A DNA stretch of 64,000 bases from Athalassotoga sp049965695 (GTDB lineage Bacteria; Thermotogota; Thermotogae; Mesoaciditogales; Mesoaciditogaceae): assembly GCF_049965695.1 (NCBI RefSeq), contig NZ_JBMFWB010000009.1:11142-75141 (forward strand), given 5' to 3'. The notes under the pieces were generated by a model. That model had not been told where the DNA came from, ran no database searches, and saw only the letters and a program-made list of their open reading frames with translations. Position numbers and translations under genes: made by a program. Within the stretch, counting starts at the first letter, position 1; every line of letters begins with the position of its first letter. Below, piece after piece: positions 1 through 8,356 of this stretch.

Positions 1-2112
1 AAGAATTTCTTCCATTCTGGATTGAGACTCGGATAAACGCGCTTCGATCTTTTCTATTTCTTTAGATACGCTTATGATCTCGTTTTCAATGTCTTTCATT
101 ACCCTTCTTTGGGAGATCAGATCTGTGCGCTCGGATCTGTCCATACTGCCGCCCGTTATGGTGCCGGTCGGAGAGATGAGTTGTCCATCCAAACTCACGA
201 TTCTCGATCTGAAATTGAAATGCCTTTTTACCTCTATGGCATCATCAAGGGTTTTGACTATGAGATCCGTTCCAAACAAAAAATTGACAAGTGATTCGTA
301 TCCCTTTACAGCCCTGACTATCTTGAATCCGTAACCCACGACGCCCTTAAACGCAATTACGGATGATTGAATGCCGGGTTCTTTGAGATCGACCATGTCG
401 AGAGGGATGAAGGTAGTGCGGCCGGCATCGTTTTGCTTTAGAAATTCGACACATGCCTTGGCGACGTCGGAATTTTTCACCACTATGTTTTGCATCCTTC
501 CGCCCAAAAGTACGGAGACCGCAACTTCAACGTCTACGGGAACATCTATCATGTTGGCAACGACATCGATGATGCCTTTTATCCCCGATCCCATGACGAC
601 TCTCGTGGCATTCGAATATCCAGCGTAACTTTCTATGTTTTTCAACAAAACTTCATGTTTTGATTTCAACTCCACTAATTTCGAAGAAAGGCTATCCTTC
701 CTGTTTTTTGTCGCCTTTACGTCATCTTCCAATTGCTTTCTTTCAACGTCTATTTCCTGAAGCCTTTTGCTCTTGCTTTCAACGCTCGCAAGGAATTTAG
801 ACTCTTCTGTTGAGAATTTATCAAGGTTTTCGGAGATCTTTGAGGCGTTATCCGTCTTTTCCCGTATCTGGGCGTTGAGTATGTCGAGACGCTGCCTTAA
901 ATCTTTCGTGTTTTCGAAAACTTTCGATCTTTCGACTTCTTTGGAATTTCTTTCCTTTGTGAGTGCTGATATCCTGCTTTCGATCGAGGCGCGTTTTTTC
1001 TGTTCTTTGCTTACCTCTTCAACCATGGCGTTGTAACGATCTCCGGTTTCTTTTAGGTTGGAAGAGATCTTGTCTTCTTCGGATTTAAGACTTGAGACAA
1101 GCCTTCTCAATTCTTCAAGCCTTACGTTGCTTCTTTCAATTTCACTTTTCATTCCATCTTTTTTTGTACCGAGTTCGACGTAAGCGGATCTCATCGTTGA
1201 GAGTTTGGCCGATATCGAATCTTTCAGATCGGACAAGGTTCTTTCTCTTTGCCTGTAAGTTCCCATTTCGTTTTCGAATCTCTTTATGTCTTCTTGGGCA
1301 TTTGCAGAGAATTCTTTGAGTTTTGAGGTCTCTATCTCAAGGCCGAAGAGTGCTTTTTGAAGTTCTTCGACTTTTTTGGTGCGATCGTCGATCTTCAACT
1401 TCAACTCTTCATTCGCTTTCATGCCGACACTTAAAAGATGTCCGAAATACAGCCGCTTTTTTTCCGCTATGATAGTTTCGTATTCTTTGTATTTTTTTGC
1501 CCTTTTTGATTTCAAATTAAGCGATTTCATGGTATGATCCACTTCATCCATGACGGTTCTGAGTTTTTCAAGATTTTCGTTGACTTCTTTGAGTTTGGAA
1601 AGGGCTTCGTTTTTACGCTCTTTGTAAATTAAAACGCCGGCCGCTTCCTCGACAAGTGCTTTTATCTGCATCGGAGAGGAGTTAACGAGGTTCGATATCT
1701 CTCCCTGGCCCACTATTGAGTAAAAATCTTTTCCCGTGCCGGTACCGAAAAATACCTCTTCTATATCTTTCAAACGAGATACCGTCCCGTTCATGAGGTA
1801 ATTGCTCTTACCGTCTGCCTGATAGATCCTCTCCACGGATATTTCTTTCCCTTCATCATAGAAGATGGCTTTAACAGAGGCTTTATCCGCTTTTTTCATC
1901 GAATTCGATCCAAAGTAAAGCACATCCGTCGTGTCGGACATTCTCAACTTTGAGTTTGCCCTTTCTCCGAAAAGCCATCTTACGGCATCGACTATGTTCG
2001 ACTTTCCGGATCCGTTTGGACCGACGATCGAAACTATGCCGTCTTTTATTTCAAAATTCACATGAGAACCAAAAGATTTAAATCCTTCAATCTCCAATCT
2101 TACGAGTTTCAT
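1..2112 (-). CDS. smc: Chromosome segregation ATPase SMC, N-terminal 704 residues (cut by window edge)
   Basis: SMC is a DNA-binding condensin ATPase that compacts and segregates chromosomes. The reading frame starts with ATG at 2110-2112 and stays open to base 1, so about 60% of a typical 1,150-1,200-residue protein is visible. A Walker A motif, GPNGSGKSN, lies at residues 31-39. A long charged heptad-rich stretch rich in K, E, L and S follows from about residue 170 to 490 (coiled coil). The globular hinge runs from about residue 496 to 650, with GYSNATRVVMGSGIKGI near its start and GQLISPTGTITGG near its end. The return coiled coil then begins at the edge. The start overlaps the stop of the upstream radical SAM gene by 4 bases, so it is probably translationally coupled. 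The Walker B and signature motifs lie outside the window. Family call is certain; no oddity seen. Confidence 0.97.
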   Translation of the reverse strand, partial: MKLVRLEIEGFKSFGSHVNFEIKDGIVSIVGPNGSGKSNIVDAVRWLFGERANSKLRMSDTTDVLYFGSNSMKKADKASVKAIFYDEGKEISVERIYQADGKSNYLMNGTVSRLKDIEEVFFGTGTGKDFYSIVGQGEISNLVNSSPMQIKALVEEAAGVLIYKERKNEALSKLKEVNENLEKLRTVMDEVDHTMKSLNLKSKRAKKYKEYETIIAEKKRLYFGHLLSVGMKANEELKLKIDDRTKKVEELQKALFGLEIETSKLKEFSANAQEDIKRFENEMGTYRQRERTLSDLKDSISAKLSTMRSAYVELGTKKDGMKSEIERSNVRLEELRRLVSSLKSEEDKISSNLKETGDRYNAMVEEVSKEQKKRASIESRISALTKERNSKEVERSKVFENTKDLRQRLDILNAQIREKTDNASKISENLDKFSTEESKFLASVESKSKRLQEIDVERKQLEDDVKATKNRKDSLSSKLVELKSKHEVLLKNIESYAGYSNATRVVMGSGIKGIIDVVANMIDVPVDVEVAVSVLLGGRMQNIVVKNSDVAKACVEFLKQNDAGRTTFIPLDMVDLKEPGIQSSVIAFKGVVGYGFKIVRAVKGYESLVNFLFGTDLIVKTLDDAIEVKRHFNFRSRIVSLDGQLISPTGTITGGSMDRSERTDLISQRRVMKDIENEIISVSKEIEKIEARLSESQSRMEEIL

Positions 2113-3083
2113 CCGATCAACTCCTTAAGATGAGAAACGTATTCCGAAAGCCACCTGTCAAAATAAACCGTTCCGTCTGCGTTCACGATCGAGATTTCAT
2201 TTGCGGTTTCAAAAATAACATTTCTTATTTTTTTTCTTCCAACGATCTGGGACCTCAAATTCTGCGGACCGTAAACTTTTACCGCTCCCGTTGTCTTCAA
2301 AAATTTCTCGTAAATCGCCGAAATGACGAGTTCCCCGAACGCGGGATGGTAAGGGCCCGCTATGACATTTTTGATCGTTTCCGCGTCTTGATACATCCCA
2401 GTTCTTTCTATCTGTATTTTATCATTTTTGAAAATCGAGACCATATCGGAAACTACATCTATCGCTTCCTCAACGCTTTGCGGCCGGTAAGTACCGTTCA
2501 AATACATTTTTTCAAGTTGGGTTTCTTTTAAAACCAAAGTTGGATGAATTCTAACACCGTCAGGAGAAAGTTTGGCAACCTCAAAGGCGGAAAAGATATC
2601 GTCTCTTTTGGAATCAAGCGGAAGACCCGTCATGAGATGCACCGAGACCTTTATCCTTTTCTTTTTGATCCGTTCAACCGCATGTCTTACATCCTCGACG
2701 GTATGATCCCGTCCGGCTGCGTCAAGTACTTTTTGAACCATCGATTGAGCGCCTATCTCGACGAGTGAGACCCCGTTATCCGCTAAAAAGTCAACGTCTT
2801 CGATCTCATCGGGTCTTGTGGATATTCTTATTCCTTTCATGCCCATTTCGTGCACAACCGAATTGACCGCTTTTAAAATCTCTTTCCAGTTTTTGATGGC
2901 CGTAAATGTGCCGCCGTACAGGCCTATTTCGGAATTTTCATCTCCATGGTAAAGCGCATAAGATTTCAGAATCTCTTCTCTTATCGAGTAAGGAGGCGAT
3001 TTCATCGTTGCCATCCATTCGTTGCAAAAAGTGCATCTGTGCTTGCATCCGGCATTTGGGAAAAAAATTGGAATTACTTTCAC
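2109..3083 (-). CDS. Elp3-like radical SAM protein of the rnc-smc cluster
   Basis: A 324-residue radical SAM enzyme. The CX3CX2C cluster for the 4Fe-4S centre is at residues 13-20 (CKHRCTFC), and a glycine-rich SAM-binding stretch, IGLYGGTFT, follows. The C-terminal third matches the Elp3/YhcC-like family (IQIERTGMYQDAETIKNVIAGPYHP). No acetyltransferase domain is present, so it is not a full Elp3. The start is GTG at 3081-3083, overlapping the rnc stop in a GTGA arrangement. Genes of this type recur between rnc and smc in clostridia and relatives, but the substrate is not known to me. A role in RNA or tRNA modification is only inferred from Elp3 similarity. Confidence 0.85.
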   Translation of the reverse strand: MKVIPIFFPNAGCKHRCTFCNEWMATMKSPPYSIREEILKSYALYHGDENSEIGLYGGTFTAIKNWKEILKAVNSVVHEMGMKGIRISTRPDEIEDVDFLADNGVSLVEIGAQSMVQKVLDAAGRDHTVEDVRHAVERIKKKRIKVSVHLMTGLPLDSKRDDIFSAFEVAKLSPDGVRIHPTLVLKETQLEKMYLNGTYRPQSVEEAIDVVSDMVSIFKNDKIQIERTGMYQDAETIKNVIAGPYHPAFGELVISAIYEKFLKTTGAVKVYGPQNLRSQIVGRKKIRNVIFETANEISIVNADGTVYFDRWLSEYVSHLKELIG

Positions 3084-3766
3084 TTTATCAGCCTTTCGTA
3101 TGCCATTTTTGCCGCCAACTGCTCGGCTTCCTTTTTGGATTTTCCCTTTCCCTGTCCGTAAAAATCACCGTTGACTCTAACTTCGAAGACGTAATGCTTT
3201 TTATGGGCAGGCCCGCTTTCTTCGATCAAGATGTATTCCGGCAGAGTCGCGAATTTGTTCTGGGTGTATTCCTGAAGGGCGGTCTTGTAATCGAAAAACA
3301 GTTTTTTCTGTGCCACATCCATTATTTTCTCGGCCAACAAATTTGACACGATGTTTTCGGTTGTTTCAAAGCCAAAATTCAAAAAAACCGCCGCTATCGT
3401 CGATTCAAAAGTATCGGCGTAAATCGAATCAAGTTCATCCGGAGAGGCCGAACTCAAACTTTTGCCAACGAGGACAAGATTCGCAAGGCCAATTTTTTTG
3501 CTTATGTCAGCAAGCACCTTTTCGCTTCCCACAACCGCTTTGATCTTTGCAAGTTCTCCTTCTCTTATGTTTTTGAAAAGTTCAAAAGTCTTGTGCGCTA
3601 TCACGAGTCCAACCATCGCATCACCGAGAAATTCCAGCCTTTCGTAAGAATCCGTCCCGTTTTCATTGGCGTAAGAACTGTGAGTTATCGCACAGCGAAA
3701 GTATTCCGGAAAAGGTATCATCTTGTCTATTTTTAAAATCTTCAAAATTTCTTCAACATCGTCCAT
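3080..3766 (-). CDS. rnc: Ribonuclease III
   Basis: Double-strand-specific endoribonuclease that processes rRNA precursors and structured mRNAs. The 228-residue length is normal. The catalytic signature ERLEFLGDA is at residues 42-50, and the second acidic motif ADTFESTIAAVFLN keeps the Asp and Glu that bind magnesium. A double-stranded-RNA-binding domain fills about residues 155-228 (DYKTALQEYTQ to KEAEQLAAKMAYERLI). The start is ATG at 3764-3766, six bases after the thyX stop. The stop overlaps the start of the downstream radical SAM gene by 4 bases. Confidence 0.97.
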   Translation of the reverse strand: MDDVEEILKILKIDKMIPFPEYFRCAITHSSYANENGTDSYERLEFLGDAMVGLVIAHKTFELFKNIREGELAKIKAVVGSEKVLADISKKIGLANLVLVGKSLSSASPDELDSIYADTFESTIAAVFLNFGFETTENIVSNLLAEKIMDVAQKKLFFDYKTALQEYTQNKFATLPEYILIEESGPAHKKHYVFEVRVNGDFYGQGKGKSKKEAEQLAAKMAYERLIK

Positions 3767-3772
3767 TCCCAG

Positions 3773-4402
3773 TTAAACCTCCAGAAGGTTACCTTTGTAT
3801 AGATTTTTCACAAAAGCCGAATAAGTTACGGGACATGAAATTTGGAAACATCGTGCCACGGCAACGGCATATCTTTGAATTTCGTACTGTGCGTGGGAAT
3901 CTGCCCTCTGATTTAAGAAATTCATAAGGCTTCGCGCGTTTATCGTCCAGTACCATTCGGTGTAAAGGCTTAAAGGCAGTACCATTCTCGCAACCTCTTT
4001 TTTTACACCGCTTGAAATCAGTAAGTTGTAAGTTTCAAAAGCATTTTTCATCGATTTTTCCATTATCTCGGATGAATTTCCGGCCCTTTCATCTGTGGGC
4101 ACGTAAAATTCCTCTTCGAATTCCGTGAATCTGCCGGATCTTTCGTTTATGCTTGCGATCCTGTGGCGCATCCACTGGCGGGCCACGAAGATCGGTGCTT
4201 TGACATGAAAGGTGAAAACGATATGTTCAAATGGAGATTCATGGCCCAATTTTGCAAGTAACTCTATGAGACGTTTATCTTCTTCGATTGAATTTGATTT
4301 TGACATGTAAGATATCCTTGCCGCCATGGCAACTGCCTTGTCACCTCCAAAAAAATCCACAAGTTCAACGTATCCTTTGTCAAGAACTTTGATCTTCTCC
4401 AC
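3773..4402 (-). CDS. thyX: Flavin-dependent thymidylate synthase ThyX
   Basis: Converts dUMP to dTMP with FAD, NADPH and methylene-tetrahydrofolate. The 209-residue protein carries the ThyX motif at residues 79-92 (RHRIASINERSGRF) in its RHRxxSxNExSxR form, plus flanking conserved SPFEHIVFTFHVKAP. The start is GTG at 4400-4402, chosen because AAGGAGAAC lies at the right distance upstream. This start sits 23 bases inside the end of the NtrC-like gene, so the two are co-transcribed. ThyX is the usual thymidylate synthase in Thermotoga; nothing here says whether ThyA also exists. Confidence 0.96.
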   Translation of the reverse strand: MEKIKVLDKGYVELVDFFGGDKAVAMAARISYMSKSNSIEEDKRLIELLAKLGHESPFEHIVFTFHVKAPIFVARQWMRHRIASINERSGRFTEFEEEFYVPTDERAGNSSEIMEKSMKNAFETYNLLISSGVKKEVARMVLPLSLYTEWYWTINARSLMNFLNQRADSHAQYEIQRYAVAVARCFQISCPVTYSAFVKNLYKGNLLEV

Positions 4403-5714
4403 TTTTGTTCTCCTTCCATTGATTTATCTTGTTGTGCAGGGTGCTCAAACCTATGTTAAGCACCTTTGCAGCCTGCGTCTTGTTACCGTCAAAGTATTCG
4501 AGAGTCGCTTCTATGAAACGTTTTTCCGCCGATTCTAAACTTTCTCCTATCTGCAATTTCACGTAATTCCTTTCAACGTCTTGGACTTGCAAGGAAAGAT
4601 CGTCAACCTCAACTTCATTTCCTTTGGCGAATATAAGCGCCGATCTGACTATATTTTGCAATTCTCTGACATTTCCCGGAAAAGGGTAAGATTTCAAAAA
4701 TTCTATCGCCTTTGGGGAAAATTTTTTGTAATCGGTTTGCATTTGTTTTGAATAGAATTTTGAAAAATAATCTATAAGTACCGAAATATCTTCAACTCTG
4801 TCGCGAAGCGGCGGAACTTCTATTTTGACGACGTTTATCCTGTAATAAAGATCGTCTCTGAAGTTCCCGTTTTTAACTTCGTCTTCGAGAGATCTGTTCG
4901 TCGCCGATATCACGCGCACGTTTACGTGAATGGGATTAACACCACCAAGCCTTTCAAAAGTGGAATTTTCGAGCACCCTTAAAAGTTTTACCTGGACGTT
5001 TTTCGGAAGTTCGCCTATTTCATCCAAGAAGATCACGCCATTGTTTGCCAACTCAAACTTTCCGGGCTTGGCCACATTTGCACCCGTGAAAGCGCCGCGC
5101 TCATACCCGAAAAGTTCGGACTCGAAAAGGTCTGCCGGTATGGCTCCGCAATTGACGGCGACGAAATCGTTTTTTGCCCTTGCGCTGAGTTCCCATATCG
5201 ATCTTGCAACGAGTTCTTTGCCCGTACCGGATTCGCCGGTTATCAAAACAGGCACATCTCTTGACGCGATGACTTCTATTATATCCCTTAACTTTCTTAT
5301 TGATTGGCTCTCTCCTATTATCTTCGTGGGCAACTTTAATGAGATATTTTCGAGTTTTAGAGTTCTGCTTTCTATGGCCCTGTTGACTTCGATTATGAGA
5401 TTTTCGAGTTCGAATGGTTTCGGAACGAAATTGAACGCTCCAAGTTGAACGGCTTTGACGGCAACGGTAACATCTGCATGGGCGCTTATGACTATGACGG
5501 ACGCATCTTTTACAACCTTCTCGATTATGTCCATACCGTTTCCATCCGGCAGCATAAGATCAAGAAGCACGAGATCGTAGGGTGAATTTTCTAACTCTTT
5601 GATCGCTTCGGCCTTCGTTTTCACGCTTTTTACCAAATGCCCTTCGATATCGAGGGATCTCGAAATTAACCTGTTAAGGCTTAAATCGTCCTCGACAACA
5701 AGTATTCTTCCCAT
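4380..5714 (-). CDS. NtrC-family sigma-54-dependent response regulator
   Basis: A 444-residue activator with the full three-domain layout. The receiver domain spans residues 1-120, with phosphoacceptor Asp52 (VLLDLMLPDG) and Lys99 (FVPKPFE). A central AAA+ domain follows, with Walker A GESGTGKE at 160-167, the sigma-54-contacting GAFTGA loop at 207-212 and Walker B GVIFLDEIGE. A Fis-type helix-turn-helix at about 414-436 (KTQAAKVLNIGLSTLHNKI) ends the protein. The ATG follows a GAGGTGATTCG ribosome site. It lies 4 bases after its likely partner kinase gene. The intact GAFTGA loop implies activation of RpoN-dependent promoters; the targets and signal are unknown. Confidence 0.95.
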   Translation of the reverse strand: MGRILVVEDDLSLNRLISRSLDIEGHLVKSVKTKAEAIKELENSPYDLVLLDLMLPDGNGMDIIEKVVKDASVIVISAHADVTVAVKAVQLGAFNFVPKPFELENLIIEVNRAIESRTLKLENISLKLPTKIIGESQSIRKLRDIIEVIASRDVPVLITGESGTGKELVARSIWELSARAKNDFVAVNCGAIPADLFESELFGYERGAFTGANVAKPGKFELANNGVIFLDEIGELPKNVQVKLLRVLENSTFERLGGVNPIHVNVRVISATNRSLEDEVKNGNFRDDLYYRINVVKIEVPPLRDRVEDISVLIDYFSKFYSKQMQTDYKKFSPKAIEFLKSYPFPGNVRELQNIVRSALIFAKGNEVEVDDLSLQVQDVERNYVKLQIGESLESAEKRFIEATLEYFDGNKTQAAKVLNIGLSTLHNKINQWKENKSGEDQSS

Positions 5715-5718
5715 CGAA

Positions 5719-7071
5719 TCACCTCGAAAGCGGCAACCTTATAAAAACAGTTGTCCCTATTCCTTCCTGACTTTTTATCTCAACCTTTCCGCCGTGCGAG
5801 TTTATGACCCTCTTGACGATACTCATGCCAAGGCCTGTTCCGTTGGTTTTAAGCGTGAAAAAAGGTTCAAAAATGTAATCCATGTGATCCGGAGATATCC
5901 CGTTTCCGTGATCCGTGAAAGTGATCGAAACGTAATTTTTGATCTGTTCGACTCTTACCTCTATTTTCCCGTTTTCATTCGAGGCATCCATTCCATTGAC
6001 AAGTACGTTCAAAAAAGCCGAGTTCAAGGCGTTATCATCTCCATCTATCATGATTTGATTGAATGGTGTCGCAAAATCTATCGTTATGCCTCTCTCTCTG
6101 GCCCTTATCCTTGCGAGTTTGATCGACTCTTCCAGAACCTCGATCACGTTCAGAGTTTTCAGATCAAAGGTTATCTTTGAAAAAGTTAAAAATTGCATGG
6201 ATCTTTCTTCAAGCCGTCTTATCTCTTTATCGAGAATTTCCAAAGTTTCTGCGGGTTCATCCGGTATCTGGCCGAGTTGCTTTTTTAACAACTGCACGGA
6301 AAGTTTCATCGAGGCAACCGGTGTTTTTATCTCATGCGCTATTGATGCAGTCATTTTTCCCAAAAGCGCGAGTTGTTCTGCCCGACCGAGGGCTTTTTCA
6401 AGGTTGGAAAGCATGGTTATATCCCCAAAGATGTAAAGTGTTACAGGATTAGAAGCGTTTTCTATCGGTATTTCCTGAAAAATAAGCCTTTTGTCGAGTG
6501 CTTTCACTCTCACCACGTTTTTCGTTTCATCTAATATGATGCCGTAAAAGCGCAAAAAATCTTCAAACTCTCTTCCTCTCCATTCACCTCTGGTTGTCGA
6601 AAATATATTCTCGATTCCACGATTCATCGTCGTTATCTTGCTGTTTTTGTCAATTGTGAGAATGCCTTCTTCCAGCGATTCGACTATATTCCTGTATTCG
6701 CCGTAGGTTTCAAGCAAGCCCTCTCTTTCTCTTTTAAGAGTCTCGGCGAGTCTATCCACATCGTTTAAAATCTCTCCGAATTCCCCTCTCAGTCCTTTTT
6801 TCTCCATAGGGCTGAGCGTTATAGAGGTATGCTTGACCCTGTTAAGCAGTTGAATAAGCGGTTCACTGAGAAATTGAAAGAGAAAGATCGACGATGCGAA
6901 ATAAATGACAAGATCGATGGAAATCATTATCAGCCAGTACTGAAGGGGAGGCGGAAAAAAGAGCACGTACATGAAAAATTCAATAAAACCCAGCACCGAC
7001 ATCAAAAATATGAGTATAACGGTACCGTAAGATGTTGAACTTTCACTTCTTGAAAATGGCCAAATTTTCAA
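5719..7071 (-). CDS. Membrane sensor histidine kinase, NtrB/AtoS-like
   Basis: A 450-residue two-component sensor, probably the partner of the adjacent sigma-54 activator. Two membrane segments lie at about residues 16-40 and 44-70, with almost no external loop between them. A HAMP-like linker follows, then a PAS domain (about 125-225). The dimerisation/phosphotransfer box has His246 in SIAHEIKTPVASMK, and the ATPase domain has N-box NSAFLNVLVNGMDA and G-boxes DHGNGI and GTGLGMSIVKR. The short periplasmic part suggests an internal or membrane signal read by the PAS domain. The start is TTG at 7069-7071, supported by GGAGGT eight bases upstream; no ATG is as well placed. Confidence 0.93.
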   Translation of the reverse strand: MKIWPFSRSESSTSYGTVILIFLMSVLGFIEFFMYVLFFPPPLQYWLIMISIDLVIYFASSIFLFQFLSEPLIQLLNRVKHTSITLSPMEKKGLRGEFGEILNDVDRLAETLKREREGLLETYGEYRNIVESLEEGILTIDKNSKITTMNRGIENIFSTTRGEWRGREFEDFLRFYGIILDETKNVVRVKALDKRLIFQEIPIENASNPVTLYIFGDITMLSNLEKALGRAEQLALLGKMTASIAHEIKTPVASMKLSVQLLKKQLGQIPDEPAETLEILDKEIRRLEERSMQFLTFSKITFDLKTLNVIEVLEESIKLARIRARERGITIDFATPFNQIMIDGDDNALNSAFLNVLVNGMDASNENGKIEVRVEQIKNYVSITFTDHGNGISPDHMDYIFEPFFTLKTNGTGLGMSIVKRVINSHGGKVEIKSQEGIGTTVFIRLPLSR

Positions 7072-7075
7072 AATT

Positions 7076-7849
7076 TCAAACCTCCAGAATCAAATTGGAT
7101 CTCGGAGAAAGTTTGAGTATATCGCAGGCCCTTGCGTATCTTGAAGTAATTTCAAGATATCCTCCAAGGCCTTCGCAAACTATGAGTTCATTTTTTCGTC
7201 CCGCTCTTCTGTCAAGCATGATACTCGATGGCTTTCCGTTTATCATGAGTTTATCTTCTTGATGCACTCCCACCTTTTCGAGATAATCGAAGGGGATGTT
7301 GGTTGAAAGATCTCCAAGATCGTTTACAAAAGAAATTTCGCCATCTATTTTTTTATCATCTATGATTGCCTTTTTATGCTTTAAATCGTAAAAAGTCATG
7401 TAAACACTTCCGATACTCTCAAAAGTTTTTCCATTTGAAAATTCAATGGCCACGGGTATGAGTATATCAAGCACGGATCTTGTGAAAGACAAAGAAAATT
7501 TGGTTTTTGAAATGTTCATCTCTCTTATTTGTTTGATACCGAACCTTTCAATCGGCAACGTGAATGTCCCGTTATCGAATCCTATGAACAAACGGTCATC
7601 TTTGGTTCTTAGGCCTATCGGTCTGCGCGCGCTTTCGTTTTGGCCATCGACGATTATCATGAATATCGTTGATTTTGGAAGATGGCACGCAAGACGTTCC
7701 GCTATGCACGACGCAGTGTACACATCTCCGAATTCAATTGGACGCGTTACCTCTATGATTTCTTCCTTTGGAGCAAGGGCAGAAAAATTTCCCTTCAACA
7801 CCCCCATGAATAATTCGTCTGATCCATGATCTGTTATAACGGCTATCAT
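7076..7849 (-). CDS. SAM hydrolase / DUF62-family protein, divergent active site
   Basis: A 257-residue member of the SAM hydroxide adenosyltransferase (chlorinase/fluorinase) family. It shows the N-terminal TDHGSDELFMGVLKGN motif, the middle ISFVNDLGDLSTNI motif and the C-terminal barrel ending GYLEITSRYARACDIL. Family members usually hydrolyse SAM to adenosine and methionine with an Asp-Arg-His set. Here the VDPGVGxxRR loop has become VDGQNESARR: Asp and the Arg seven residues on are kept and the glycines are lost. The usual FHGRDIFAP stretch reads FTRSVLDILIP, with no histidine. Activity is therefore doubtful. I prefer ATG at 7847-7849, six bases after GGTG, over an upstream GTG at 7858. 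It is the first gene of the seven-gene operon. Confidence 0.8.
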   Translation of the reverse strand: MIAVITDHGSDELFMGVLKGNFSALAPKEEIIEVTRPIEFGDVYTASCIAERLACHLPKSTIFMIIVDGQNESARRPIGLRTKDDRLFIGFDNGTFTLPIERFGIKQIREMNISKTKFSLSFTRSVLDILIPVAIEFSNGKTFESIGSVYMTFYDLKHKKAIIDDKKIDGEISFVNDLGDLSTNIPFDYLEKVGVHQEDKLMINGKPSSIMLDRRAGRKNELIVCEGLGGYLEITSRYARACDILKLSPRSNLILEV

Positions 7850-7884
7850 TTCTTTCACCTTTTCTTTTAAAGTTTTTCATTAGA

Positions 7885-7914
7885 ATTATATACCAAACAA
7901 AGTTCAAATTCCGA
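7885..7914 (-). promoter_or_regulatory. Promoter-like tail of repeat copy A, driving the 7849-to-1 operon
   Basis: On the minus strand TCGGAA (7909-7914) is followed after 18 bases by TATAAT (7885-7890), 36 bases before the ATG of the SAM-hydrolase-family gene. This is the best promoter-like sequence upstream of the operon that includes thyX, rnc and smc, and it lies inside a dispersed repeat. The -35 match is weak and the -10 match perfect. Confidence 0.55.
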
Positions 7915-8003
7915 ATCGTAGCGATGGCAGGCGCGGCCCTACTCGATGTCTGGTCCTCGCGCTGCTGCGGAGGCCATCTCGAGGGCATCCTGCCCTGCGC
8001 TCA
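7885..8003 (-). repeat. Dispersed palindromic repeat, copy A (full length)
   Basis: Reading on the minus strand, the element begins with GGGCAGGATGCCCTCGAG. It continues through GATGGCCTCCGC and GCGAGGACCAGACATCGAG to CGCGCCTGCC, and ends in the conserved tail TTCGGAATTTGAACTTTG plus TTTGGTATATAAT. GGCAGG pairs with CCTGCC, CTCGA with TCGAG, and the centre GGCCTCCGC with GCGAGGACC imperfectly, giving a long interrupted stem. It is nearly collinear with copy D. The tail points at the downstream gene. Confidence 0.85.
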
Positions 8004-8063
8004 CAGTCGCAAATTTTTCTGAATTGAAAAAATTGTTTGATAAGTTTTCTTTTTGTAATTTGA

Positions 8064-8098
8064 TTGACAGTTTTTATTTAAAAAATAGATGATAAAAT
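8064..8098 (+). promoter_or_regulatory. Possible promoter for lysC-asd
   Basis: A perfect TTGACA at 8064-8069 is followed 16 bases on by TAGATG and 23 bases on by TAAAAT; neither is a convincing -10 at the ideal distance. If used, the transcript carries a leader of about 340 bases running through repeat copy B and the 7-base arrays before lysC. Confidence 0.3.
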
Positions 8099-8109
8099 TC
8101 ATTTAAAAC

Positions 8110-8176
8110 AGCGCGTAGCGGGTAGCACGTGGAAAAAATAGTAACGTGTGATCGGTAACGAGTAAGCAGTCAAAAA
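8110..8176 (+). repeat. Degenerate tandem array with 7-base period, run 1
   Basis: Units start with GTA or GTG every seven bases: gtagcgg, gtagcac, an insertion-bearing gtggaaaaaata, gtaacgt, gtgatcg, gtaacga, gtaagca, gtcaaaa. The consensus is roughly GTARYGR. The same order of units recurs at 15491-15547. Confidence 0.75.
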
Positions 8177-8185
8177 CAAAAGGCG

Positions 8186-8207
8186 ATTCCAGTTCTTCGA
8201 CTGGAAT
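8186..8207. repeat. Short perfect hairpin within the shared repeat block
   Basis: ATTCCAGT, loop TCTTCG, then ACTGGAAT: an 8-bp perfect stem. An identical copy lies at 15561-15582. There is no T-run after it, so it is not a convincing terminator. Confidence 0.7.
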
Positions 8208-8215
8208 GACAGACG

Positions 8216-8296
8216 GAGGCGGAGAGCATGATGCCGAGAGGTGGCCTCCGCAGCAAGGCGAGGACCAGACACCGAAGGGCGAATGCTGGAGCCGAC
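8216..8296 (+). repeat. Dispersed palindromic repeat, copy B (core only, tail missing)
   Basis: Core similar to copies A and D: GGCGGAGAGCATGATGCC, GGTGGCCTCCGCAGC, GGCGAGGACCAGACACCGA and GGGCGAATGCTGGAGC. The promoter-like TCGGAA...TATAAT tail is absent; the sequence runs instead into unrelated DNA. It joins the shared block with the 8-bp hairpin at GACGGAGGCGGAGAG. Confidence 0.75.
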
Positions 8297-8356
8297 GTAC
8301 AAAAAAGCGCATGGCAAGGAAGAGACATTAGAAATTGGAGATTAGAGAAAAAAACA

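Noticed and set aside
4930..5448. 172-codon plus-strand open frame opposite the NtrC-like gene
   Set aside because: It is a shadow of a strongly conserved minus-strand gene, with no start signal or recognisable motif.
7885..8003. Insertion sequence or transposase remnant
   Set aside because: No transposase reading frame and no target-site duplication could be seen around any copy; at most a non-autonomous element.
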